A DNA stretch of 64,000 bases, from NCBI GenBank assembly GCA_031296915.1, contig JAVDPC010000001.1, positions 248,001 through 312,000 on the forward strand, written 5' to 3'. Made by a program: the position numbers and the translations under genes. Shown here in pieces: positions 38,001 through 45,639 of this stretch; position 1 is the first letter of the stretch, and each line of letters begins with the position of its first letter. The stretch comes from Cerasicoccus frondis. GTDB lineage: Bacteria; Verrucomicrobiota; Verrucomicrobiia; Opitutales; Cerasicoccaceae. Below the pieces are notes generated by a model. That model saw only the letters and a program-made list of their open reading frames with translations. It did no database searches and was not told the DNA's origin.

Positions 38001-40671
38001 CCGTGATGCCATTGGCAGTCGTGACCGACTCAACCCGATTGTTCTGGTCGTACTGAGTCGCGGTGACATCCAAAAGCGAATCCACTTTTTCGACTTCAAA
38101 CTGGAAGCTGGCATTTTGATCTTCAGTAATCGGAATCGTGATGAAAACGACATTCCTGCCATCGACCAAGGAACTTGTGCCTGTATAGGTCCTACCAAGG
38201 TATTCAAACTCGTAGGCATACTGTGCATTTGCCGTGCGCACCGGAGAACGGAGTTTAAATGAGTCTTCTGGATCTACGATAATCGGCACCAAGCTATACT
38301 CGCTATCGGATACGCCACCATCCGTAATCGTTGCATAAAGATAAAGCTGCTGGCCAACGAGCGAGAGATCAATCAGCCAAGCATAGTAATCTTCAAGGCT
38401 ATCTTCACTAATACCTGAGGCAATCTGCGTAAGACCACTCGTAGGGTTAAAGTCCGTATCAACGAAAAGATCAATCTGCGCGTTACCCGCTTCGTATTGG
38501 TCTTTCCATGAGATATCAAAAACCGATCCGGCAGAAAGATGGATCGACGCAGTCAGATTGCTGGCAAGATTGCTCAGTTGAGGGACCTCGCCTTCTCCTG
38601 TAAGCGTGATTAACGATGTTGTAGTCTGAGGATCATTTGTGCTCACCTGCAGCACATCAGACAGCACCGTCGTTGAAGTTGGATCAAACTCGATACTAAC
38701 TTCCCAAACTTCTGCGCCAAGTGGCTCTATAGTTCGCTGCGCCTCGCTTCCAGAAAGGACAACTGGGCCATCCACAGAAGAGCTAATACTTCCCAATACA
38801 TACTGAGTGCCGGACTGGAATGTAATCCCATCTAAATCCACAACTAAAGGCAGTGTTCCCACATTGGAAATACTGAAAACCGCCATGCGGGTTCGTCCAC
38901 CGGAACCGTCGTTCAATGTGTAGCTGAAATCATACTGCCTATCACTTGGAGAGGAGTCCGGCTCAAGAATCTGAATCGCAGGCTGGTCGAGTCCTACACC
39001 CGATAACTGTACGCTCACCGAAGATTCATCCGGATCATCGCTTTGAAGCACCAATGTATCCAGCAGTGGACCGTCAGCACTAGGCTCGAAAGCAATGGTG
39101 ACATCCCAGGACTCGTTTTGCTGAAGTGCCACTGAAGAAGATGTCAGATCAATTACATTTCCACTGGCATCAGCAATGGAAAGCACTAGAAAGTGAGTTC
39201 CGTCCGAAAGTGAAATACCATTAATCGGCACAAGGAGTGCGGCTTCACCTAAGTTTGTTAGCGTCACTGTGCCGATTGCTGATTCAAGACCGACTCCATC
39301 AGCCTGTGTCGCAGGAAAAGATAAGATACGATCATCAGTAGGCGCAAGCGAGTCAGTAACGGATATATCCATAGCCGTGACACCAGAACCTGTAAGACTC
39401 ACAGTCACTATACTCTCGTCCGGATCGTCGCTCAAGATCTGCAGCCCATCATCAATCTGACCCAATGCGCTGGGATCAAAATTCAGCGTAGCGGTCCAAG
39501 TTTCGGCATTTGCGCCCGCGAGACTAGCACTACCGTTTGCGAGATCGATAGCCCCTTGCACATCGCTCACGAGCGATACCAGAGAGTAGCTGGTGCCATC
39601 CAAAAGTGAGAACCCATTTTGAGAGACAGTGAGCGAACCAGTGCCCCCATTCGTCAAAGTTATTGCGGAAGTGTAAGCATCGCCTCCCATCCCATCGTTG
39701 ATCACATTGCCAAAATCGACTAAGAGATCCATTGGTGCTCCGGAGGCATCCTCAATCAGAACATCAGGTATTGGTTTACCCGTTCCCTGTAAGGTTACCG
39801 AGACCGATGGTTCATCAGGGTCATCGCTTGTAATCGTCAAAGTCGCACTTGCAGCACCCACACCCACAGGATCGAACTCAATCGTCCCAACCCAAGTTTC
39901 TTCGCCGCCCGGATTCACTACATCGGGAAGAGCATTGAAAGGCTCCGAGCTGCTAAGGTTGCTGAGCGACTCTGAAACCCGGAACTGCCCATCACCACCA
40001 GCTATCGAAATTGATGAGACATTCAGATTCGCATCCCCTTGATTGGATATAGTAATCGAAGCTAGACCGCTATCATTGCCTACCCCATCGGCATCAACTT
40101 CACCAAAATCAAGAACGAGATCGTTTGCTGGCAAGTCAGAGTCTGTCACCTGAATGTCCGGCTCTGGGTCGAGAATAGTAAATGGTGTTGAGTCGTAGTC
40201 GATTCCATTGCCCGAATTCTTATTATTACTCTCATTAGACTCGGCGACATCATTTCCGCTATCAATAACTACACCAAAGTAGAACTGAGTCCCAGATCCC
40301 GAAAATGGATTTGCAGCCGGCAAGGCCACAGGAGCTGAAGTAATACGAGTCCCAGTCCCGGGACTAATAGAAGACAAAGTGTAGGTTTGAAGCTGATAGT
40401 CATTGGCGTCCCCAAAGGATGTATCTGTAGAGAGATAGAACGTAATATCATAGCTACCCGAGGCCGTATTGCCAAAATTGACTACAGAAAGCTGAATCTC
40501 AGCCGATCCTCCCCATGTTGGACTAACGTTGAACGCCTCAAAGGGGGTGGATGTGTTGTCACCAAATAGACCATTATAACCAGCAAGATCAGGTGCCGCG
40601 CTCAGTATAGATGCGCCAAGAAAAAATACTGAATATATGATGTTTTTAAATGTTATCGATACGGAATTCAT
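32026..40671 (-). CDS. Giant secreted RHS/YD-repeat protein (2881 aa) with two RHS units
   Basis: Signal peptide (about 1-24), then a CARDB-like domain (about 28-150, ESNESNN), four tandem choice-of-anchor D repeats of about 130 aa (about 170-690), then YD repeats (about 840-1300) ending in the RHS core terminus GRFVSKDPLG...QYSYSDPVNFKDSSG near residue 1330. Normally the variable tip ends the protein. Here a Gly/Val/Ala-rich hydrophobic stretch and linker lead into a region resembling DUF1598 (about 1790-1960), then a second RHS front (LPLQFARYYQSGYIASNCLGPGWR) and second YD repeats (about 2040-2640), an FN3-like stretch and the tail DPDNDGSSNFVEYA. It is probably surface exposed or secreted. 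It shares an operon with the lipoprotein upstream (27 nt gap). Confidence 0.85.
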   Translation of the reverse strand: MNSVSITFKNIIYSVFFLGASILSAAPDLAGYNGLFGDNTSTPFEAFNVSPTWGGSAEIQLSVVNFGNTASGSYDITFYLSTDTSFGDANDYQLQTYTLSSISPGTGTRITSAPVALPAANPFSGSGTQFYFGVVIDSGNDVAESNESNNKNSGNGIDYDSTPFTILDPEPDIQVTDSDLPANDLVLDFGEVDADGVGNDSGLASITISNQGDANLNVSSISIAGGDGQFRVSESLSNLSSSEPFNALPDVVNPGGEETWVGTIEFDPVGVGAASATLTITSDDPDEPSVSVTLQGTGKPIPDVLIEDASGAPMDLLVDFGNVINDGMGGDAYTSAITLTNGGTGSLTVSQNGFSLLDGTSYSLVSLVSDVQGAIDLANGSASLAGANAETWTATLNFDPSALGQIDDGLQILSDDPDESIVTVSLTGSGVTAMDISVTDSLAPTDDRILSFPATQADGVGLESAIGTVTLTNLGEAALLVPINGISLSDGTHFLVLSIADASGNVIDLTSSSVALQQNESWDVTIAFEPSADGPLLDTLVLQSDDPDESSVSVQLSGVGLDQPAIQILEPDSSPSDRQYDFSYTLNDGSGGRTRMAVFSISNVGTLPLVVDLDGITFQSGTQYVLGSISSSVDGPVVLSGSEAQRTIEPLGAEVWEVSIEFDPTSTTVLSDVLQVSTNDPQTTTSLITLTGEGEVPQLSNLASNLTASIHLSAGSVFDISWKDQYEAGNAQIDLFVDTDFNPTSGLTQIASGISEDSLEDYYAWLIDLSLVGQQLYLYATITDGGVSDSEYSLVPIIVDPEDSFKLRSPVRTANAQYAYEFEYLGRTYTGTSSLVDGRNVVFITIPITEDQNASFQFEVEKVDSLLDVTATQYDQNNRVESVTTANGITVTNIFNHLNQLVRREASSGEVVEFVYDVRGRRIEMHDPSGSTFYDYDELGRLVGVVTSLNRTRGDSDDLFLQYGFDLDNRIDQIIYPSGEEITYSYDSAGRLKMVTNVTRSLAWTYTYNATSGLLETLLHGNGILTEYGYDAMGRLDYIKHSKDGTLIVEFDYALNAAGQATMLTTTRPGGIVEKEQYSYDDFNRLDSVTYSDDAVIDVNDRIVSYEYDGNGNRTRLLEIDGGAVVRDHVYHYGNENRLLEILREGDEIGKFSYDLEGNMTHYSLNGEEWFFDYDYRGFLIRIHGGNEVVEFFYDGDGVRTASIVENQSRRYVVAPNSSSYETYESYDPSGQRLSSSTIGYSKLDYHSAEDNLLLLKDRIGSSRILMSSDGTESSAIDFDVFGKNLGVNARIPWLFAGEESISNSNLVFLRARVYSADIGRFVSKDPLGIIDGNNQYQYSYSDPVNFKDSSGTVAFLPGVVGAVVGGVVGAVVEYKTNDDAGLLDYVGAFTTGAISGAVTAYSGPLGGTLARGASPIVRSAVTSLPSGALAQVAGDAISPSHDISIERTVIGAASNFSGGFAPQLPVRGFSSIAQANAFATTTVRGAFSPNSVKITLNTTSSIAVGASAQHGFTNAFSSSADFSPIPNSSSGTYPHTPIPGSGNGLQTDFPINENIFGRQPSFASLDVGGVLIDKAAQFVGTQLQDLQGAVYDPESKQIIFVGNEGAAGTEGINMDYFYTAIQAVYGSATPPSVTLDPPAYPVSEWTDYGDGDGLFEPGEYGGFILRYRPIWNEEDDVMEVRFFSNVGTFALNFEFQEMSSTINGVNWKRPIYIDATDLPSGIEVDDRPWLSPNQFSGPMQFSIGQDGLDQYALLRLDNNGSSTISINNVIVIPGRQHRGFRGRVENTRLGWVMYEADRVMKCLSTGIDNLTGVPYDSSTISIPGYKNLLEFSGGGGGQSRMWFVPNEMNLKRYVDDESGMASVVFDAASVSLLTEASVFGAVRDESPNAKAFADHFNQYYDDFAALQFPVQDPDDPTGQNIINVRIFEMLKEVMQAVSLARFFRDNNVPLDTWWLNSWQPPFAYVARSCPTAYNESGSGAAFIYGGVSVNKPNDYVPSLTARSVALDVCGDRPDTVVNPESDIDEQTWMATTSEGDLRAVSLSSAATPQHSNVNLVEVDLSFASPGELPLQFARYYQSGYIASNCLGPGWRMRRFVLEFSRPSWFDESSLMRNSSGDPINTWNDDTRLRSGQLRVVDLATGSVIDFDSSLNITYAIDEGGYPYILLEGLNVDEVPTFTSGVRKDGSTLTQLASNGNYQLNTHEGHVLEFDSAGRLVQTIDRHGYQQVYAYNDQSCLVSITDDESNSIDFFYDSEGLLEYITGPAGERVDYAYTTEGCLESATHERSGASLSYAYNNDCQLCEKYIFNGQRTLFTEPDLRGRSSMSQDLRGNEATRSFTRSETTGENKMKVVDPLVTDPAFAPRERSIDDSGRLLMSKDATGAMTGFGYEAGSLLPNEVTLPFAGRDPIRIERNENGQPVCIEDPSNEGALPIDILYNLVGNPTSVSREDGSLVEMDYNGDNDLACLRQFLEGQAVETLLGYTNGYLDTITSPLGNATTFHRDSKGRVVCVEDATGVCVDYEYDSLGRLFRIADPKLAGPITFIFDNFDRVIQVQTPVGDIDYVFDPTTGFLTQVEDLLGKVTRYEYDATTGDVMKVIRETVSGDVETSMTYNRFGGLASVTPPDSNPILFGVDDIGRSTGSVEVNLAGPGAPKALKSNNATSGIATDRHDHVFTWGAPESDREIVGYSVSINSLPDEVVDTNVEAYSYPFIANGNHTIQIRAVDTDGIWGAPAVFNLIIDDTLMNYEIWVRDYFNQQDIEYGVFTAKDADPDNDGSSNFVEYAGDVSPNDSLARYASNIWLGEDGHLRYEFIRRTDLSVQPDISYKVEFGNDLMFWTEADEADFESIEAVSPSVEKIIYRVPNVIDGQTFIRLELEPLTE

Positions 40672-40698
40672 AGCAGTAGATCGCGTAGGAATGTTATA

Positions 40699-41181
40699 TC
40701 ACGGGAGGGTGCTCGTGGTGATAATTGGCTCTGATAAAAATCGCTGTTCGGATAGGACTTCTCCCTCGAAGCTGACTTTTCGGGTAAAGAGAATGCCATC
40801 CTGAGAATTTAAGTAAACATCCACGATCCGATTATCATAGAAAGCAGTAAATAGCATCGTAAATTCGGTCTTTCTTTGGGAGATTCGGAAGTCTGGATCA
40901 TCAAAATTAATCTGCAGACCGTCGAAAGCAGCGACAGGCATTCGAAGCTGTTCACCATCAACACTAACGCTCAAATCGACGACTCGCGCTTTTGAAGCCG
41001 ACCATCCTTCAAGAGAGAAAACCGACCTGAATTGCCTTTCATTTGGCAGAGCATGCTCCACCAAAGCGTCATCCAATCGCTGAGTAATGTTTTTTTCAGA
41101 CAAATCTCCATCGGAACAGCCCACCACTATTAAAACAAGCGAACAAAGCAGAGTAGAACATCTGAAATCGAACTCCATCAC
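40699..41181 (-). CDS. Putative lipoprotein, first gene of the RHS operon
   Basis: 160 residues. The N-terminus has a hydrophobic stretch and a lipobox-like VVGC at about residues 19-22, so it should be lipid-anchored after signal peptidase II cleavage. The mature part is acidic and beta-rich (SVSVDGEQLRMPVAAFDGLQI, FDNRIVDVYLNSQDG-like). No family recognised. It ends 27 nt before the giant RHS gene and is transcribed the same way, so it could help display or export it. The 225 nt upstream (41182-41406), up to IS copy 2, hold no gene that I can see. Confidence 0.65.
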   Translation of the reverse strand: MMEFDFRCSTLLCSLVLIVVGCSDGDLSEKNITQRLDDALVEHALPNERQFRSVFSLEGWSASKARVVDLSVSVDGEQLRMPVAAFDGLQINFDDPDFRISQRKTEFTMLFTAFYDNRIVDVYLNSQDGILFTRKVSFEGEVLSEQRFLSEPIITTSTLP

Positions 41182-41406
41182 ACTAAAGAACAGTTAAATT
41201 TGTTCCAGATCAAATATTTTCTGAATGATTATGTTAAATTTTAGCAACAACAACTTTATCTCATTTATGGCAGAATAAAATAATCCACGGGCTATCGCTA
41301 AGGTAGCCAAATCAATCTCCGTCCTGGAGCCAAAACGCCAATGGAAGCCAAATCGCTGGGAATTACCTGACTGAGTTCTTCCATGATGACGGCATTAATC
41401 TCCGTT

Positions 41407-42819
41407 GCCGTACTACCTAGAAATTCATCCAAGCCGAAAAACGTCAAAAATCATAGCCACCATCAGGCATTAAGCATTGTCTGAGAATCCGAAAATAGCC
41501 AAACTTTCATCCGAAACATCGTTCCTTGACGGTCATCTCTCACAAATGTCAGCCAAACGCAGGCGTTTTCACTGAATCCGTACAGCAATAAAGAACAAGC
41601 TGACTCAACTCACTTTCAGTAGACAACGTAATTTGATCGGCAAAAAGCCTACGCCACCTCGCGATGGTAGTAATTCAGGAGTCCGCCTAATCGGGAGTGC
41701 TTGACCACCCTACCCTCGCCGCCTAATGCCTGCTCGTGCTCGGGGCCAGGAAACGGAATCATATTATCCAAACCTTGGTGATTCCGTTCTGAGTGGTAAT
41801 GCTCCAAATACTGCTCAATGGCTCGACGCACCGAACCTTCGCCTATCAGGATTAGCTGGTTCAAGCATTCATGCTTGATGGATCGGACAAACCGTTCAGC
41901 AAACGCATTCAGATTCGGTGAACGCGCCGGAAGCTTGAGCGCCCTGACATTCACGCTGCGAAAAACTTTACCAAAGGCTCTGGTAAAATTACTGCCACGG
42001 TCATGAATGAGGTAGCCTCGGCGGCCAAAGCCTTGGATCGGCCCATCAAAACCAGTCAGTTCTCTGGCTTGCTGCTCACACCACTCACCGGTCGGGTGCT
42101 CAGTCATACCACCGAAAATCACCCGACGACTTTCCAAGTGAATGAAAAAGAGCACGTAGTAGGTTGCTAGATGGAATCCAGACCAATCCTCAACGGTAAA
42201 GAAATCGCAGCCCCAGGTCACATCTTTGTGCCGAGCAATGAAATCGACCCACCTCGTTTGTTTCCTGCGCTCTGGTGCTGGATCAATACCGTTACGCTCC
42301 AAAATCTGACGAACCGTTTCTTTGCCAATCGAATGGCCCAGGTTGTTCATCCGATTGGCAATGTCCAAAGAACCTGATCTCGGATTTTCGTGAGCCATCC
42401 GAACGACCAGCTCCTCCACCTCTCTCGGTTTTCGAGGTCGGCCCGGGTATTGCCGCTTCTTGGAACCATCAAACTTCTGCGCGACCAGCCTTCGATGCCA
42501 GCGATACAGCGTATCGGGCGACACAAGGTTAGCGTATTTATCGATGGCTTTGCCTAATTTCTTAGCTTTCTCCGCGAGCACCTTGCGTTGAGCATCCACC
42601 AATTTAGGGCACTTCTTTTTGAGATGATACTGCAATACGCGAACTTCCTCCTACAGATAATCAATCGCATCCAACAGTTCCTGATTCAGTCGATCAGTGA
42701 ACAACGCCAGCAGATTCGCCAACAATACTTTTCCTTCCATGCGAATCAATTTGACGTAGCTGCCGGAAGTCTTCAATCCTCGCATTTATGCGGTCGGACG
42801 AATTTCTAGGCAGTACGGG
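41407..42819 (-). mobile_element. Insertion sequence copy 2 (1413 bp, inactive)
   Basis: Same length and orientation as copy 1. Its left end (G/CCGTACTACCTAGAAATTC, first base altered) starts at 41407, and its right end reads TCGGACGAATTTCTAGGCAG and so on to 42819. Its transposase carries a nonsense codon. No target duplication is seen. The right end abuts a short hairpin repeat that also occurs at 53741. Confidence 0.88.
41649..42785 (-). pseudogene. Integrase-core transposase with premature stop, IS copy 2
   Basis: It matches the copy 1 transposase nearly throughout and its start aligns at ATG 42785. Codon 45, CAG (Gln) in the DYLQEE motif of copies 1 and 3, is TAG here (42651-42653). The downstream frame from Met at 42635 remains open for 328 codons, with all DDE residues present (CDFFTVE, HDRGSNFT, NAFAERFV). 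It is a recent, otherwise undecayed null allele; a truncated product lacking the N-terminal DNA-binding helix is possible. Confidence 0.85.
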
Positions 42820-42880
42820 GATAAAGTTTGTACGAATCGACTGCGAAAGGGTTATGAAATACATCCCGCAGGCCGACCAC
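42816..42880. repeat. Short noncoding repeat beside IS copy 2
   Basis: CGGGGATAAAGTTTGTACGA (42816-42835) and GTTATGAAATACATCCC (42851-42867) both recur at 53743-53784 in the same order and strand, with a different spacer (15 nt here, 5 nt there). Its left edge coincides with the right end of IS copy 2, so the first arm of the hairpin seen at 53741 is partly replaced by IS sequence. Confidence 0.6.
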
Positions 42881-43130
42881 CTTCTCCGCTAAAACTCTTC
42901 GTTGAGCATCGACCAATTTGGGACACTTCTTTTTTCAGATGATGCTAGAGTGCACGAATCTCTTCCTGAAGATAATCGCATCCATAAGTTCCTGATTCAG
43001 TCGATCTGTAAACAGCGCCAACAACTTCGCTAACAATACTTTTCCTTCCATTCGAACCAATTTGAAGCCGCTACCGAAGGACCGCAATCATTGCATTCAT
43101 GCGGTCGGATGAATTTTTAGGTAGTACGGG
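42881..43130 (-). pseudogene. Right-end fragment of a fourth IS copy
   Basis: It contains the terminal repeat TCGGATGAATTTTTAGGTAG and onward to 43130 plus about 200 nt corresponding to the transposase N-terminus (KKCPKLVDAQR region to MEGKVLLAKLL region). It has an extra T and missing bases that break the frame. The rest of the element is gone. It lies head to tail with copy 2 in the same orientation, as expected after recombination or nested insertion. Confidence 0.8.
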
Positions 43131-43160
43131 CTGACTGCGCCCTGAGATTCGGCAAAGCAG

Positions 43161-43778
43161 CTATTGTAGGATCTGTTCTACCTGAACGAAGGCGTCGACC
43201 CGTTTCTCTATGTCTTCGAGGGGCGGATTTTCACTTTCGATCCAGTGTTGAATGCTCTTGAGTTGCTCATCCTCGATTGATGTCTGGATCATGATCTCCA
43301 CAGGCGCCATCTCTTCCATTAACCCTTTGAAATTGATGATCTCCCACCGAGGACCGCGACTCCAAACTGCGGCATACATTGACTTGGCCTTGAGGATATT
43401 GACCCTGGCGCTCAAGCAAGCGTTATAGAACATGCGGTGGACGTCTTCCCAGCTTTCGTTCTTTTTGTCGCAGTAGTAATCGTGAACGACCGAGGCTTGG
43501 CGATATCTTCCAACAAACGGAGGACCTACGATCGACCACAGCGCCCTCGGGATGGAAGCGCCATCCACGATGGTTCCCTTAGGGACAAACCACGACTTGC
43601 CATCTGGATCAATATATTGGAAGTCTTCCAAGAGTTGCATGTCACGGTGGCTGCCATCTCCAATGATCCAGACTACGGCAACACGGCCGATGAATTGCCC
43701 ATCATCTGCATGGGTTATGCCTGCTGTGGAAAGGAACGCGATGATGAGTCCAGATAGAAGCTTGGTTTTCGATCTCAT
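43161..43778 (-). CDS. Secreted DUF1353 domain protein
   Basis: 205 residues with a signal peptide (LLSGLIIAFLSTAGITHA, about 7-24). The middle matches the DUF1353 pattern (PF07087): FVPKGTIVDGASIPRALWSIVGPPFVGRYRQASVVHDYYC at about 62-101, with a conserved Asp-Gly-Ala-Ser-Ile-Pro turn and a His-Asp-Tyr. DUF1353 proteins occur in phages and bacteria; some have been suggested to be peptidase-like, but the function is not established. The gene overlaps the metalloprotease gene upstream by 4 nt (ATGA), so the two products are made together and both enter the periplasm. Confidence 0.78.
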   Translation of the reverse strand: MRSKTKLLSGLIIAFLSTAGITHADDGQFIGRVAVVWIIGDGSHRDMQLLEDFQYIDPDGKSWFVPKGTIVDGASIPRALWSIVGPPFVGRYRQASVVHDYYCDKKNESWEDVHRMFYNACLSARVNILKAKSMYAAVWSRGPRWEIINFKGLMEEMAPVEIMIQTSIEDEQLKSIQHWIESENPPLEDIEKRVDAFVQVEQILQ

Positions 43779-45253
43779 TGGTCAGGAGTTTCAGTTGAAG
43801 GGTGCTTTTTGCTTTCTGAAAGCAGTTTGATGATTTCCTCGCGGTTCTCCACGATGACAGGGCGTATTCTTTCCCATAGTAGTATGGCATTGCGATTCAT
43901 GATGTCGGTGATTGCTAGAATCGCCTCTTGTTCTGCGTTGTTCGTGGGGATGTCGGTGATTTCCTCCCAGAACTGCCTTCGGATCGTTGGATGGGGGTGC
44001 ACATTGGCATGTTTGACGACCGTAAACTTCTGGGAAAATGATTCAGGAAACCCATCGGTCGAATCCATATCAACTGCGTCGACCGCGAAGTTGATGAAGG
44101 TTTCTTCCCCGGCACCCGGCTGGCGATATTGCTTGCCGGTGCTGAGGAGCAGACTCAGGTCTTCGTAGATCTCACGGGTAATGAAGTAAAACTCTGGCGT
44201 CTCTCGCAGGCCGACATCGATAAAGCGATTATTGGAGATATCACCTTTGGACAGTTCGATCATGATCTGCGCAGCCACGTAGTCTGCCTCAAGCTCTTGC
44301 AACCAATTTGCGGTCGCCGATGACTCCATTCCCAGTATGACGCTGACGCCATCCAACGCACTGGGTTCGAGTGCGTTGACTTTGCCATCGTGCTCCATGA
44401 GGACGTGGCCGATCTCGTGCGCCATAGCGAACATTTCAATGCCTCGGTGATAAAGGCTTAGCACTATCAATCTATCCGCATCTGGTTTAATGCGTTCACG
44501 ACTACCCAGCTCAAGAAATTCCAAGATGACCAACAGGTAGTCGTGTAGGATTTCGGGATTGTTTTCCAAGGCTCGGTAAAAAGCTTCTTCACTGGAGTCG
44601 ATGACGACGTATTGTCCCTCTTCCCTCATCACAATCGTCTTGGCGACTACTTTTGCTATCTCATAGGCAAATTCGAAGAAGCGGATATTAAACAGAATCA
44701 TCGAACGGCCATCATCCTGATTCTTGCCAACGATAACGTTGATCTTCTTAATGGGGAGTGAACCCAAGATGGGTTCAGGAATGGCTTCGTAGCCAATGGA
44801 TGATGCGGCTGCTTGCACATCATCGTAATATCCTTTCAGCATGAAGTGAACTCCGGGCATCTCATACTTCGTGGAAACTCGGTCGCTGAACATCGCAATC
44901 ATTTCTTTTGAAATATCTTCAGCAACGATCTCTTGTGAAAGCTGATCCAAGAAGCTGACCATTTCATCATAGTCGACTTTATGACGGTATGCTGGATTCT
45001 GAGTGTAGAACTTTTGTTGGATGACTTCGAGCGTTTTATAGCCTTCATCGTTCTCCGACAGCAGAGGCTTCGATGCCGGGATGGTTGCCTCAGCCAGAGT
45101 CGACTCTTCTTCGGCATTTACGTTTCCAAGAACCAGAAATGAAAACAGAGATATTAATAATTGCACAGCTCTAGTTTGAATGCCAGTGACTAAGCTGTAT
45201 GATCTCGCATTGTGTGACGTTTTGTTGACACTGATATTACTAGCATAGAACAT
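43775..45253 (-). CDS. Secreted zinc metalloprotease (gluzincin-like, HExxH)
   Basis: 492 residues. A hydrophobic export segment (VQLLISLFSFLVLGNVNA, about 30-47) follows an unusually long N-region. The zinc site is AHEIGHVLMEH with H279, E280 and H283, and a third ligand is likely in ELEADYVAAQ (E322), about 39 residues on, which fits the gluzincin (M48-like) arrangement. The flanking regions are helical. The substrate is unknown. It is translationally coupled to the DUF1353 gene. Nothing certain is seen in the 386 nt between this gene and IS copy 3 (45254-45639). Confidence 0.78.
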   Translation of the reverse strand: MFYASNISVNKTSHNARSYSLVTGIQTRAVQLLISLFSFLVLGNVNAEEESTLAEATIPASKPLLSENDEGYKTLEVIQQKFYTQNPAYRHKVDYDEMVSFLDQLSQEIVAEDISKEMIAMFSDRVSTKYEMPGVHFMLKGYYDDVQAAASSIGYEAIPEPILGSLPIKKINVIVGKNQDDGRSMILFNIRFFEFAYEIAKVVAKTIVMREEGQYVVIDSSEEAFYRALENNPEILHDYLLVILEFLELGSRERIKPDADRLIVLSLYHRGIEMFAMAHEIGHVLMEHDGKVNALEPSALDGVSVILGMESSATANWLQELEADYVAAQIMIELSKGDISNNRFIDVGLRETPEFYFITREIYEDLSLLLSTGKQYRQPGAGEETFINFAVDAVDMDSTDGFPESFSQKFTVVKHANVHPHPTIRRQFWEEITDIPTNNAEQEAILAITDIMNRNAILLWERIRPVIVENREEIIKLLSESKKHPSTETPDQ

Positions 45254-45639
45254 TAATAATGATAAAAATGGCCTGCTAAGAGAAATGTCAATTCCCTATA
45301 TTATAAATAATATAATTTCATCATTAGAACTTTTTTGCAGAGCCAACCATAGGCATGGGATTTACGGCCATTCCAAGTCCCTTGAAAATTTAAGCAATAA
45401 AGTAGCTTCTCGGTTATCAACTTATTCGATGCGGTAGAAGCAGAACTGGTTAAGATCGCTAATCGGCAGGACTTGCGTTTCCGCTCAAGTCCAACGGCCA
45501 ATACGTTATCCTAAACCCTTTCTGACTTCATCATAGCATCTGCCCTAAACTTCACCTACGCTCCGCACATCCAAGCAGCCTGCCCGCCTCTCACTGCTTC
45601 TCCCTCGTAAAACCGACAGGTTGCTCTTGCATCTTTCAG

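Noticed and set aside
38600..40150. Regularly spaced similar segments that could suggest a DNA repeat array.
   Set aside because: They are the coding sequence of four choice-of-anchor D protein repeats, not a CRISPR or noncoding array; no CRISPR array or cas gene was seen in the window.
45301..45501. A 66-codon minus-strand frame between the metalloprotease and IS copy 3.
   Set aside because: No recognisable motif, start or partner; probably noncoding debris.
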